Counted from the first letter of the stretch, positions 8,564-18,031 are shown. The stretch: 34,468 bases of DNA from Poteriospumella lacustris (GCA_008000375.1 SMOI01000336.1:1-34468), one strand, 5' to 3'. The notes: a model not told the origin generated them from the letters alone. Program-made: numbers and translations.

Positions 8564-9404
8564 GGTTTGCGTTGATTTGTAATATGAACAGCTCTGTGAA
8601 AGGAAACAGCGGTAAAACGACCGGCCCCACACGAAAGGGGAAGGCAAAACGACTGACCTTGGAAAGAGATTAAAATAATGTGTCGTAGGATCTGACACGA
8701 AGTTGAAGTTGGGAGGCACAAGCGATTGGGTTGTGATTCCGCAGCGAAAATATTCTGTTGATTCCCGAGGACGACGAAAATCGCGATTGGCTTGTGACTA
8801 AGAAATTGCCGTGCGATCTTCAAGTGCCGACGCGGATACGGAGCGGATCAGAGGGTCGCTCTTGGTCAGTTGTGAGAAGTAGCAAAGTGAATGGGCGGGG
8901 ACTTCTCCGAGAAAGGCCACTGGAACTGCTGGCCCAGCGCTGGGCGAGGTGGGTTGGAAAAAGACCAGAAAACGCCCCGGCCGTTTACTTCACTTTGCCG
9001 ACTTTTCACTTCAACTACGGACTTCACTTTGGGTGGCAGCACCACACATATTGTGGGAACCCGGGTTAAACCTAAACACAGCGAGTTCCAGAAGTTTCCA
9101 GAGTCTGGACAGACACGTTTCAAGTTTGGTGCTCCAAAGAGCACGATGACGATGACGATGACGATGGCCAATCGCAACGTCGAGCTCGCACCTATAACGG
9201 TGATGTAGACCCTCCATGCTGTACAGTGAGTCGCTCTCCCAGCTCAACGCTCGCGGCAGCTACCAAAGCTCACACATCAAAAGAACGTACTTCTGGCACT
9301 TCTGTTTGATATCGCTTCTGATTATCTTCACAGTTCACGGTTGTTGACAGAATTGACTCGCTTTGATCTGTCAGACTGTGCGGGAGAAGCGAATCGAGTG
9401 CAGG
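8564..9404. promoter_or_regulatory. Divergent intergenic region, cysteine dioxygenase / DUF285 gene
   Basis: 840 bp without a gene. It contains repeated CACTTT/AAGTGAA words between 8885 and 9030, a perfect 14-bp palindrome GCCCAGCGCTGGGC (8932-8945), and a short (GATGAC)n tract near 9145-9165. The region is less GC-rich than its surroundings, fitting a two-way promoter. Confidence 0.45.
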
Positions 9405-10349
9405 ATGCAAGCAAATGAGATGACGAATATGCCAGGTGAGCTGTCTAACGAGCCCATCTGGTCACAGACCGCCACGCCCTCCATTGTTGCCGATCCAGAA
9501 CTGTTGAATAGTGCTCAAGGCAACTACCGTCCCATCGCCATGGTTCTGGATCTGTGTCTGTTCCGCGTGGTCACCGAATGTTGTGGTGGTCGCGTGCTGC
9601 CGTTTGGGGTGCGACGGTTGATCAAGGACTACGCCATCGTGTCGTTTGACAATGAGACACTACGGCAGGCCGTGAAGCTGTGGTGCAAGGACCGAGCGGC
9701 GGCCTTGGGGCACTACGGCGAGATCAACGACTGGGACGTGAGCAGGGTCACCCGCATGGTCTCTCTCTTCCGCGACTGCACCCGTTTCAACGATCGCATC
9801 GATCGCTGGGACGTGCGGCGCGTGACGGAGATGGGCCTCATGTTTGCCAATGCGACGGACTTCAACCAGCCGCTGGACGCGTGGGACGTGCGCCAGGTGA
9901 CGTCCACGCGGTACATGTTCTTCCGCGCCGCGTCGTTCAACCAGCCGCTGGCCGCCTGGGACGTGCGCCAGGTCACGGACATGAGCAACATGTTCAACGG
10001 CGCCACCGCCTTTAACCAGCCGCTCTCGACGTGGGACGTGAGCGGCGTCACCGACATGGCGGTCATGTTCAACGCCGCGCGCTCCTTCAACCAGCCGCTG
10101 GCCGCGTGGGACGTGGGCCGCGTCGCCGACATGAGCTACATGTTTCGCCGCACGCTGTTCTTCAACCAGCCGCTGGCCGCCTGGAGTGTCCGCCAGGTCC
10201 GCGATATGCGGCACATGTTCAGCGAGGCGGTGGCGTTCAACCAGCCGCTGGGCTCGTGGACGGTGGGCGAGGCGACGGTGATGGACGCCATGTTCGAAGG
10301 GGCGGCGGCGTTCCAACAGTCCCAACAGTCGCGGCCGGTGCTGCTCTAA
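9405..10349 (+). CDS. DUF285/BspA-like repeat protein, GC-rich solitary copy
   Basis: 314 aa from the first ATG of MQANEMTNM. Residues 1-45 are variable. Residues ~45-85 hold a block also seen in the array copies (LDLCLFRVV, VLPFGVR, IKDYA, SFDNETLR), then WDVSRVTRM starts eight 25-residue repeats of the form FNQPLxxWDVxxVTDMxxMFxxAxx. This is the DUF285 (BspA-like, leucine-rich-repeat related) family known from bacteria, mycoplasmas, protists and some giant viruses, generally thought to be a binding surface. No signal peptide, membrane segment or sortase signal, so probably intracellular here. Codons are more GC-rich than in the 18-34 kb array, to which it is a diverged relative on the opposite strand. 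The C-terminus ends in Gln/Ser-rich sequence without the array's C-terminal types. Confidence 0.85.
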   Translation: MQANEMTNMPGELSNEPIWSQTATPSIVADPELLNSAQGNYRPIAMVLDLCLFRVVTECCGGRVLPFGVRRLIKDYAIVSFDNETLRQAVKLWCKDRAAALGHYGEINDWDVSRVTRMVSLFRDCTRFNDRIDRWDVRRVTEMGLMFANATDFNQPLDAWDVRQVTSTRYMFFRAASFNQPLAAWDVRQVTDMSNMFNGATAFNQPLSTWDVSGVTDMAVMFNAARSFNQPLAAWDVGRVADMSYMFRRTLFFNQPLAAWSVRQVRDMRHMFSEAVAFNQPLGSWTVGEATVMDAMFEGAAAFQQSQQSRPVLL

Positions 10350-11296
10350 TGCCGGCTACTGTGATGGCGCCGCTGTGCTCTGCGGCCGTTTCGCTGTGCT
10401 CTGCGGCCGTGCAGGGTCTTGGCCTCCCACGTGGACGGGACAGCGGCCCCCTGCGCGACAGTGTGCACTGCTCTGCGCACGGCAGCGAGTGCTGCAGCTC
10501 GCCTGCGAATACGTCCAGCGGTAGAAGTGGCAGCGTGTGGGCGGGATGGACAGGGCGATAGCCGCAGCCCCCCCCCCACCCCACGCTGCTGCCCACCGGA
10601 CGCGCTGGCTGCCACCCGAAACGCCCCCCCTGCGGCACGTCTCCTGCAGGCGGCCTCACGGCCGTCCCCGGCCCACTCTTATCCCATACGCACCCATCTG
10701 GTGCAGCACACGGCCCACACGCACACCCTACCACCTGCTGTACACACACGCACCGCCTCTGTGCCACATCCGGCCAGGCACCCTCGATACAGATACTTAT
10801 GTAACGCAGGCATAACTCTCCAAAGAGTCACTTCCATGCAGACAAAGAGGGCGCAGCGGGGGCGGCGGGGGCGGCGGGGGCAGCGGCGGCGGGCAAAACC
10901 GCTCGCCATCGTCGTCGTCGTCGCCATGCACTGCGTCATCGTCGTCGCGCAATGCTGTGTCGTCGTCGTCATGTACCACGAGGTCGTCGTCATCGTCGTC
11001 GTGACGGCCTCTGCAAATGCGACGGGTCCGTTGACCGTGACGGTGAAAGAAGTGACTTCGACTGGCTCGTCGACCCGCCACCGTGACTCCAGTGTACTTG
11101 GCTGCTATCGCCATAGTGTAAATTGGTGTGACGCGAGCAGCCCGCGATGAGACGTCGCTGCTGAGCTGGTCCACCGTCTCTCTCGCCGCTCGCCCCCTCT
11201 GCTCTCGTCCGACGCTCTGTGTTCTCCGTTGATCGCTGGTGCTGGTGCTGGTGCTTCTGCTGACCTTTATTCGTTAATCTACCCCTCCCGTGAAGC
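10350..11296. other. Intergenic region, low complexity
   Basis: About 950 bp between the DUF285 gene and the permease gene. It holds C runs, a GGGGGCGGC array near 10855-10890 and a GTCGTC tract (10910-11005) that reads as poly-Asp on the minus strand. I see no gene. The last 100 bases are pyrimidine-rich and likely the permease leader. Confidence 0.55.
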
Positions 11297-13839
11297 ATGG
11301 CGCCTCAGGTGCACGCGGAGGACGACCTCCTCGACACGACCTTCCAGGCGCGCGCCGTCCACGTCTATTTCCTCGGTAAGCCGCGCCGCCTCCTGCGCCT
11401 CGCTGCAAGTGCCGCCACTCACGACCCTGCCGCAGGGCTGGCGCTGATTCTGTCGGGGCCGGTGGGCGACTGGAACCGCGGGCTGGAGAGCGGCCTGTGG
11501 TCGTACTTCGTCGAGTTCCTGGCGCTGTCGCTGGCGTACCTCGCGCTCGCGCTGTGCCTGGCCGAGATGACCTCCGTCGTCGCCTTCGCCTCGGGCGCCT
11601 ACGGCTACGTGCGGTGCGCGGTGGGTCCGTTCTGCGGCTACGCGGTGGCGGTGTGCGAGCTGCTCGAGAGCAGCTGCGTGTGCATCACCTGCGCCGTGGC
11701 CGTCAGCCAGGCCCTGACCGTCGCCACGGGCCTCTCCAGGCGCTACGAGCCGCTGTGGCTGTGCCTGTACTACGCGGCGGCGTTCGTCGTGCAGAGCCGC
11801 GGCGGCGCGACGTTCTGGACGACGATGGTGGCGCTGGGCGCGCTGGCGGCGCTGCTGGTGGCCGTGTACTGCGTCGCGGTGCTGGCGGCCGTCGACCTAT
11901 CGCGCCTCAACCTCACCGACGACGGCCGCGAGCGCTTCGTCGGTGGGGGCGCCGGGTTCGCGCGCAACTTCTACCGGCCGATGTGGCTGTTCATCGGCGC
12001 CGAGGCCGTCACCGTCGCCGGCAAAAACATCCGCCACGTACGTCGTTCGCGCCTCTCTCTCGTCCGCATGTGACAGCTGCTGCGGCTCTGGCTACAGCTA
12101 TGGCTATGGCTATGGCAAGGGCCATAGCTGTGGCTGTAGCGGCAGCTGTCGCTGTTTGTGGCTGCGGCGGCCATCGCTCTGACTCAGGGTCTGTCTGTGT
12201 CTGTCTGTGTATGTCTGTGTATGTCCGTCGCCCTCCGCCGCTGCCGCTGCCCCCGCCCCCGCGTCTCTGTGTCTCCCTCTGTGTCTCTGTGTCTGTCTGT
12301 GTCTCTGTGTCTCTGTCTGTGTCTTTGCAGGCCCCGAGCGTGATCCCGCCGGTGCTGGTCGCGGTGCTGGCGACGGTCTTCGCGCTGAACGTGACGACGA
12401 TCTTCGCGACGGTGGCGGCGTACACCGCCGGCCACAGCGACGGCGACGGCGACGGGGACGGCGACGCAGCCGCGGCGGCGCGGTGGCACGCGCTGACGCA
12501 CGACGCGCTGCCGCTGAGCGTCGGCTTCCGCCGCGCGCTGCGGCTGCCGCACGCGGCGGGCGCGGCGCTGACGCTGCTGCCGAACTTCGCGTCGGGCCTC
12601 GGCTTCCTCTACGCGGCGACGCACCTGACGCAGGCGATGGCGCTGTCGGGCCTCGCGGCGCCGTTCTTCCGCCCGACGGTGGGCGCGGCGAAGGTGCCGC
12701 TGCGCGCGCTGGCGGCGCACTGCGTCGCGCAGTGCGTCGCGGCGCTCGTCGGCTGGGCGGCCACCAGCGATGGCGATGGCGGCGGGGCCACGCCGCCGTT
12801 CTACGAGCTGTGCGTCATGGCGGCCTGCGTCGTGTACGCCGGCGTCTTCGCCGCCTTCGTCGCGTTCCGCGTGCGCTACGGCAACATGGCGCGGCAGTTC
12901 CGCAGCCCGCTGGGCCTGGGCGGCGCGGCCTACGGGCTGCTGCTCTTCGGCGCGACCTTCGTCGAGGTGGCCGTCGACACCGCCGACCGCTTCGTCGCCG
13001 TCGCCTTCGCCGCGCTGCTGGCGGCCGCCGTCGCGTACTACGTCGCCGTGGCCGAGGCGCGGCAGTTCTTCTCGCCGGAGGAGCAGACGCGCTTCATGAA
13101 GGCCTACATCATGAACGGTACGTGCACACGCTGTGCCCTGTGTCCTCTGTGTCCTCTGTGTCCCTGTGGCGCCCTGTGTCTTGTGCGTCCGTCGGTCACA
13201 GGTGAGTGTCGCGGTGTGTCGCGGGACAGACACACCCGTGACCGACGGACGCACCCCTTGCCCTGTGACACACCTCTGCCTCTCCCTGGCCCCTGTGTCG
13301 CACGTCTGAACTGACCCGTCTGTGTGCCCTGTCTGTGTCTCTGTGTGTCGTGTCTGTGTCGTGCAGCGAACCAGCGGCGGAAGTCGGGCGACCGGTCGTC
13401 GTCGCCGCTGCGGCAGCTGTCGTCGTGGCTCCTCCCGCGACGCCGCAGCGCCGCGTCGCCGTCGCCGTCGCCGAGCGGCCGCTCGGACAAGGCGGCGGCC
13501 CCTGCTGCGGCGCTGGCGGGCGGCGGCGGCGGCGGCTCGTCGAAGGCGACGCTGCTCGGCGCAACTGTCGCCACCGCCGCCGCAGCGGCCGCAGCTGCGG
13601 CGCCGGCGCTGCGGTACACGGCGACGGCGCCGGACGACACCGCCGACGCCGCCGACGCAGCAGCCGACGACGCAGCCGACGCAGGCGAAGACGACGCCGA
13701 CGCCGACGACGACGACGGCAACGACGCAGCAGCGGCGCCGGCCGCGACAACGTCGCCGACGGTGCACGCGACCTACGACGGCCCCAGCGGCGACGTCGAA
13801 GACGCCACCGAATCGGCGCTGGACACGCTGCAGCTCTGA
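11297..13839 (+). CDS. APC-superfamily amino-acid/ethanolamine-type permease, four exons
   Basis: Membrane transporter of 646 aa after splicing. Exons: 11297-11375, 11436-12037, 12331-13117, 13367-13839; the summed length is divisible by three and every junction is GT-AG. About twelve hydrophobic helices follow the APC order: GLALILSGPVGDWN (broken TM1 with the small-residue motif), LALALCLAEM (TM2), ASGAYGYVR before TM3, KNIRH at the exon 2/3 junction, then IPPVLVAVLATVFALN (TM7) and RSPLGLGGAAYG before the last helices. These motifs resemble ethanolamine and amino-acid permeases. The cytosolic tail (exon 4) is basic/Ser-rich then Ala/Gly-rich and ends in an Asp/Ala acidic region. Intron 1 is 60 nt and keeps the frame open if retained. 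Introns 2 and 3 (293 and 249 nt) carry TGTGTCTC repeats before the acceptor. Substrate not determinable. Confidence 0.85.
12185..12330 (+). repeat. TGTGTCTC-type microsatellite in permease intron 2
   Basis: The 3' half of the intron is made of CTGTCTGTGTCTCTG words up to the acceptor TTTGCAG, forming a long polypyrimidine-like tract. Intron 3 (13118-13366) and the 3' flank (13850-14100) have related words. Confidence 0.8.
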
Positions 13840-14437
13840 GCCTCGCCGGTGTGTCCCGTCTCCTCGCTGTGTGTCCCGTGTCCAACGCCCCGCAGCGCTG
13901 TGTGTCTCTCTGTGTCGCGACGTGTCCCGCGCCAGTCCCCGGCGGCGGCGTCAGTGTCGCGCGGTTCTGTGTGTCTCAGTGTGTCTCCTTGTCTGTGTCT
14001 CTGTCTGTGATTGTGTGTCGCGGTGCTGTCTCCGTGTGTCCTGCTGTGTGTCTTGATGTGTCCCGTGTCTCCGTGTGTCGTGGTGTGTCGCTTATCGATT
14101 CGTTGTTCGGCAGCTACCGCAGCGGTAGCCGTAGCCGTAGCCATAACGGCGGCTGTAACCGTAACCGTAACCGTGTCGCTGGCAGCTGCGCTGTTCGTAG
14201 CTGAGGGCTGAACAGGCGGAGGGTTGGGGGTTGGGGGCGCCACAGTTAGCGACAGGGCGAGCGGTGGCGGCGGTGGTTAGGCGACGGTTACGAGGCGAAC
14301 TGGCGACGGTTACAAGGCGAACTGGCGGCGCTGCAGGCGACGAGGAGGGCTACAGGTCGCCTGCGGAGCGGGGCGGGGCGTTGGTGGTGGCGGCAACGGC
14401 GGCGGTGGCAATGGCAGCGGCGGCGGCGTTTTGGGGC
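13840..14437. other. Convergent spacer with TGTGTC and hexamer repeats
   Basis: 600 bp between the permease stop and the methyltransferase stop. It has TGTGTC-rich sequence to about 14100, then GTAGCC and TAACCG hexamer arrays (about 14126-14180), then GGCGGTGG-type repeats. No gene seen. Confidence 0.6.
14126..14182. repeat. GTAGCC / GTAACC hexanucleotide repeats
   Basis: Three to four tandem GTAGCC units followed by three to four GTAACC units. They are not telomeric in arrangement and lie internally. Confidence 0.75.
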
Positions 14438-15493
14438 TCAGACCTCGGCGACGGCGACGTTAGCGCGGAAGGTCACCGCCACCGTCGCAGCGGGCTCCGT
14501 CACGAACTGCGCGTGGCCCGGCGCCCCCGGCGCGAAGAAGGCGACCCAGTGCGCCCGCAGCGCCTCCGGCGCGACGCGCAGCGGCGACAGTTCCGGGTGG
14601 GCGGCCAGCACGGCCGGGTTCTCCACCAGCGACCGGTAGAACGCCTCGTCCTCCAGCGGCCGCACGTGCAGCGTCAGCTCGGGCTCGTGGACGGTGACGC
14701 GGGCGAAGCCGGCGTCGAGCAGCTGCTGCCGCAGGGCGGCGGGGTCGCGGCCGATGGCCAGCGGCGACGCCGACGGTTCCGGCCGCGTCGCCGGGGCGTC
14801 GGCGTCGACGAAGCGGCCGAAGGCGTCGCAGATGGCCGCCGTGGTCACCGACTGCCACGTGGACAGCACCGCGACGCCGCGTTGAGGCGCGACGAGCGCG
14901 TGCAGCTGGCGCAGCACCGACGCCACCTGCGCCGCGCCGACGAACATGACGCCGAACAGACACGTCGCGTGCGTGAACCCCGCGGGCCAGCGGCCCAGCA
15001 GCGTCGCGGCCGCCTCCCGCGCGTCCACCGTCTCGAAGCGCACCGCCGAGGCGTCGGAGTCGTCGTCGCAGACGAGGCCCAGCGACGAGAAAAACGCCGC
15101 GTCCTCCGCCGCGACGAGGCGCTGCAGCGTCGCCCGCGCCGCCGTCAGCATCGACTCGCTGGCGTCCGTCACTACGAACTGGCTCTCCGGCGCAAAGCGC
15201 TGCCCCGCGGCGTGCATGTGCTGGAACAGCTCGTGCGTGAAGACGGCCGGCCCCGCGGCGATGTCGACCATGCGCACGGGCCGCCGGAACAGCGGCTCCT
15301 CCGACTGCGGCCCCTGCGGCCCCTGCGCCTGGTCGGAGATGACCATCGGGCGGCTGCCTTCGGTGTCGAGGAGGTGCCTGAGCGCATGGCGCGCGAACTG
15401 CGCGGGGATCTGCGCCATGAGCTGCTGGTACTGCTGGCCGTACGCCGACCAGTCGACCGCCAGCGGTGCGCCCTGCGAGTCGCGGTGCGCCAT
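14438..15493 (-). CDS. SAM-dependent methyltransferase (class I), substrate unknown
   Basis: 351 aa, ATG to TGA, no intron. It transfers a methyl group from S-adenosylmethionine. Motif I is at residues 75-87 (MVDIAAGPAVFTH), in place of the canonical D/E-x-G-x-G-x-G with A-A-G-P. Motif II, the acidic SAM-ribose residue, is D110 in VVTDASESM, followed by a helix MLTAARATLQRL. Around 165-185 WPAGFTHATCLFGVMFV fits strand 4/motif IV, and ALVAPQRGVAVLSTW fits the motif VI region. The C-terminal third (LLDAGFARVTVHEPELTL) matches the final strand pair typical of type-11 methyltransferases. The closest general type is the UbiE/Methyltransf_11-like group. High GC has produced long shadow frames in both other frames. 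It is convergent with the permease. Confidence 0.82.
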   Translation of the reverse strand: MAHRDSQGAPLAVDWSAYGQQYQQLMAQIPAQFARHALRHLLDTEGSRPMVISDQAQGPQGPQSEEPLFRRPVRMVDIAAGPAVFTHELFQHMHAAGQRFAPESQFVVTDASESMLTAARATLQRLVAAEDAAFFSSLGLVCDDDSDASAVRFETVDAREAAATLLGRWPAGFTHATCLFGVMFVGAAQVASVLRQLHALVAPQRGVAVLSTWQSVTTAAICDAFGRFVDADAPATRPEPSASPLAIGRDPAALRQQLLDAGFARVTVHEPELTLHVRPLEDEAFYRSLVENPAVLAAHPELSPLRVAPEALRAHWVAFFAPGAPGHAQFVTEPAATVAVTFRANVAVAEV

Positions 15494-16054
15494 GCTGCGT
15501 AGCAGAGAGCTTTCTCAATCTATTGTGTCGTCACTGACCTGGATACAGCTGGCGGAGGACGAGCCACGAGACCGTCAAGCGACCGGAGAGGCCGCGGTGC
15601 CGGAGGGGAGCTTCCGGTACATTTGGAGCTTTCCATGTAGGTGTATATAGGCTATACTAATGCCGAGCCTAATGTACCAAAGTAGTGAGTAGACCTGTCG
15701 ACGCGGACGGGACGGCAACGGCGGCTTTGCCATCGCTACCCATCGTTACCCACATCGTTATCCTAAGAAGCTGCAACAGAAGAAGTCCTACCCAGCGCCG
15801 AGGCCGCCGTTCGTCGTGCGCTGCGACGACAAAACGCGCCGTAGGTGGCGCCGCGGCTGTTCGCCTGTCGCAGGCGACTGTCTCGTCGTCGCAGACTGTG
15901 GGCGAAGAACCGACCCAAACGATCTACACAACGTCAACCAGAGAAGCAGGCGCAGCGTCAAGGGCCGCGGGTTAAGCGGTGCCGCCCGACGACTGCCGCC
16001 CCTCGCGGGGGACACCAGACGCCGCAGCGCTTACAGTCTCCGTCTAGTCTCTCT
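15494..16054. promoter_or_regulatory. Methyltransferase upstream region
   Basis: 560 bp between the methyltransferase start and the nitroreductase stop (both minus strand). It contains GTGTATATAGGCTATAC at about 15641-15657, the best TATA-like sequence, 150 nt upstream of the methyltransferase ATG. Other frames look like shadows. Confidence 0.4.
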
Positions 16055-17014
16055 CTACGACTGACCGGCATCGGCGGGGCTGTCCACGCCCTGCGCCGCG
16101 GCCTGGTCGTGCTTCTCGACGGCGCCCTGCGTCTCGCGGATCGTCCGCGGCCCGTGCCAGTGGAACAGCCGCTGCAGCGGCACCCGGCGCCGTTTGTACA
16201 CCTTGCGGCTCTCTGCGTGCCACGCGGCATCGTCCAACGTCGACCCGATCGCCAAGTACGCGACGGGCCACGAGAGATACGTCTCCGGCGACGGCGATGG
16301 CGCCGTCGCCGTCGCTGTGGCGGCCGTTGGCGTCGTCGACGGCGTCGCGGCGGTGCCGTCCGCCGCGACCGTCGCCTGCGACTGCGACTGCGCCTTGCCC
16401 TGCTGCATGAGATAGTCGGTGATGGTGGGCAGCTGCAGGACCCGCGCGACGTCCGCGGCGACGAAGCCGGACATGGGACACGAGCCGACGCGCAGGTCGG
16501 CGGCGGCGGTGACGCCCACGCCCAGCGCGAGGTACGCCTGATTGCTCGCCCAGGGCAGGTACTGGCTCACGGGCTGGCTGTCGTACGTGCGGTGCAGGAA
16601 ACTCGCGAAGTCGGGCGCGTCGTCCTCGATGCGGCACGCGTCGACGAAGCGCTGGACGCTGTGCGCCGCGTGGGTGTGGGCGCAGAAGACGAGGAGGTGC
16701 GAGCAGTCGGTGACCTGCGGCTGGTTGTACGACGCGTTGCGCAGCTGCGCCTTCACGTCCGGGTCGGTGATCACGTGGATGTCGTACGGCTGCACGCCGA
16801 AGGCGGACGGAGCCAGTTGAATCGCGTCGAGAATCGGCTGCACGTCGACGCTGGGCGGCGGCACGGGGTGGAAGGACTTCAACGCGGCGCGCCACAGCAA
16901 GCCACTGACGACGGGGTTCTTCATGGTGCTGCTACTGAAAAGACGAGGACGTTTGGTGGCAGGGGGCTGGTCGATGGAGTCGTTGTGGGCAGCGTCGCTG
17001 GGCGTCAAAGACAT
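16055..17014 (-). CDS. Nitroreductase-family FMN oxidoreductase
   Basis: Predicted FMN-dependent NAD(P)H oxidoreductase reducing nitro-compounds or quinones. 319 aa from the first ATG (17014); a second ATG at 16924 (MKNPVVSGLL) lies at the domain start and would give 289 aa, so the first 30 residues are uncertain. The family fold is visible: RAALKSFHP (FMN-phosphate Arg/Ser-region equivalent), AIQLAPSAFGVQPYDIHVI (APSxxNxQPw helix-strand signature), LRNASYNQPQVTDCSHLLVF, then QAYLALGVGVTAAADLRVGSCPMSGF (dimer and flavin-binding helix) and SWPVAYLAIG. A Thr/Ala-rich insert of about 30 residues interrupts the domain before SWPVAYL, and the C-terminal ~60 residues are unlike the family. The arrangement recalls NfsB/YdjA types rather than iodotyrosine deiodinase. 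It is divergent from the WW gene. Confidence 0.88.
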   Translation of the reverse strand: MSLTPSDAAHNDSIDQPPATKRPRLFSSSTMKNPVVSGLLWRAALKSFHPVPPPSVDVQPILDAIQLAPSAFGVQPYDIHVITDPDVKAQLRNASYNQPQVTDCSHLLVFCAHTHAAHSVQRFVDACRIEDDAPDFASFLHRTYDSQPVSQYLPWASNQAYLALGVGVTAAADLRVGSCPMSGFVAADVARVLQLPTITDYLMQQGKAQSQSQATVAADGTAATPSTTPTAATATATAPSPSPETYLSWPVAYLAIGSTLDDAAWHAESRKVYKRRRVPLQRLFHWHGPRTIRETQGAVEKHDQAAAQGVDSPADAGQS

Positions 17015-17476
17015 CGACAACGAGAGACGGACACGGACACGACAACACGCTTCGCTACTGCTCAACACACGGAGTAGTGCTAGTGCAAGATTTAAAGTGA
17101 GCACTGCCGTGTAGAAACGGAGCAATCATCGACCGCGAGCGAGGCGATTCGGTCGAGGTTCTGCGTCAGTTGGAGGAAGTACTTACAGGAGTCCGCAATG
17201 GACACTAGAATACCGCCGACACAAAGAAGCTATTATGTACACAATTAAGTAGGTACATAATAGTAGTATTGTTTGAGCACAGCTCAACTACCTTAGGTCC
17301 ATAGACCGTACAGTCAACAGTCCACAGAGCCTACCCCAAATCCCAAACAACCCAGTCCACCAGATTCTCCTTCATTTTTTCGGCGGCTGAGTCGGACGGT
17401 CGATCGACGTGTCGATTCGATGCCTCCGTCGCGGTCTCGTCGCCACTTTTGCAATCGAAGAAGTAAGAAAATACCT
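17015..17476. promoter_or_regulatory. Divergent intergenic region with AT-rich inverted repeat
   Basis: 460 bp between the nitroreductase and WW-protein starts. Composition falls abruptly in GC. It contains an 11-bp perfect inverted repeat (17230-17240 and 17253-17263). An in-frame ATG at 17420 could extend the WW protein by 19 residues. Confidence 0.5.
17230..17263. repeat. AT-rich perfect inverted repeat, 11-bp arms
   Basis: CTATTATGTAC, 12-base loop, GTACATAATAG. It could form a hairpin or be a dimeric protein-binding site in the shared promoter. Confidence 0.7.
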
Positions 17477-18031
17477 ATGTTGTCTCGTGTGGCTCGTATT
17501 GGCCTGCAAAAGGTCGCTCCTGCGTCAGCGCAGGCCTTGTACTTGCGCACGTCGGTGGCCACGTTCGCGCGCGTGACTCGTGGCCGAAAGAGTGGCGGCA
17601 GCAGTAGCAGCAGCAGTGGCTCTGGCGATCAATTAGCGGAGGTGCCTCCTCCCGCGGCAGTGTCGGATCCGGCGTTGGCGTGGTCTCCGGTCACCGACCC
17701 CGCGTCAGGCAACGTTTACTGGTGGAACACCGTCACCAACGAAACCACCTACATCGGCGCCCCAAAGCCATTAGGAGCGACGCTGGCGACGTCCCCGAAC
17801 TACGCTGCGGTCGCCCCCGGTACCCAAGCGGGCGGTATGATGCAGCAGGCCCCGCAGCAAGGCGGTGGAATGCTGTCGGGCCTGGGCTCGGTGATGGCGC
17901 AGGGCTTCGCCTTCGGTACTGGCTCCGCCGTGGCCCACAATGTCGTCGGTTCTATGTTCGGCGGTAGCAGTAGCAGTGGAGGAAGCAGTGACAGTGGCAG
18001 CAGCGGCGACGGTGACTCGTGGGAGATGTAG
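17477..18031 (+). CDS. Probable mitochondrial WW-domain / glycine-zipper protein, full-length copy
   Basis: 184 aa; the alternative ATG at 17420 adds 19 basic residues. Residues 1-36 (MLSRVARIGLQKVAPASAQ...) are Arg/Ser/Ala-rich without acidic residues, typical of a mitochondrial presequence. Residues 41-50 are a Ser/Gly linker. Residues ~67-97 form a WW-like domain: W69, then GNVYWWNTVTNET, and P97, with the second signature Trp replaced by Tyr (Y92). Residues 132-163 (GLGSVMAQGFAFGTGSAVAH...) are a small-residue glycine-zipper segment resembling the hydrophobic segment of CHCHD2/CHCHD10 proteins, but there is no twin Cx9C domain. The tail is Ser/Gly/Asp-rich and ends SWEM. It is the apparent source of all truncated copies further right. 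Role unknown; a mitochondrial membrane or intermembrane-space function is inferred. Confidence 0.65.
   Translation: MLSRVARIGLQKVAPASAQALYLRTSVATFARVTRGRKSGGSSSSSSGSGDQLAEVPPPAAVSDPALAWSPVTDPASGNVYWWNTVTNETTYIGAPKPLGATLATSPNYAAVAPGTQAGGMMQQAPQQGGGMLSGLGSVMAQGFAFGTGSAVAHNVVGSMFGGSSSSGGSSDSGSSGDGDSWEM

Noticed and set aside
8932-8945. Perfect 14-bp palindrome GCCCAGCGCTGGGC as an operator
   Set aside because: Palindromes of this length are expected occasionally in GC-rich DNA, and no second copy or nearby regulator supports function.
9421-9469. Tiny GT-AG intron near the DUF285 start (GTGAGC...TCACAG)
   Set aside because: About 32 nt, shorter than any other intron here, and the frame is open without it.
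9405-10349. DUF285 protein as secreted or surface BspA-type adhesin
   Set aside because: No signal peptide, lipobox or membrane segment in this or any intact array copy.
14126-14182. GTAACC hexamers as telomeric repeat
   Set aside because: Only three to four units, adjacent to a GTAGCC variant and flanked by genes on both sides.
14460-15518. 352-codon alternative frame across the methyltransferase
   Set aside because: Arg/Ala/Gly-rich shadow; only the 14438-15493 frame shows methyltransferase motifs.
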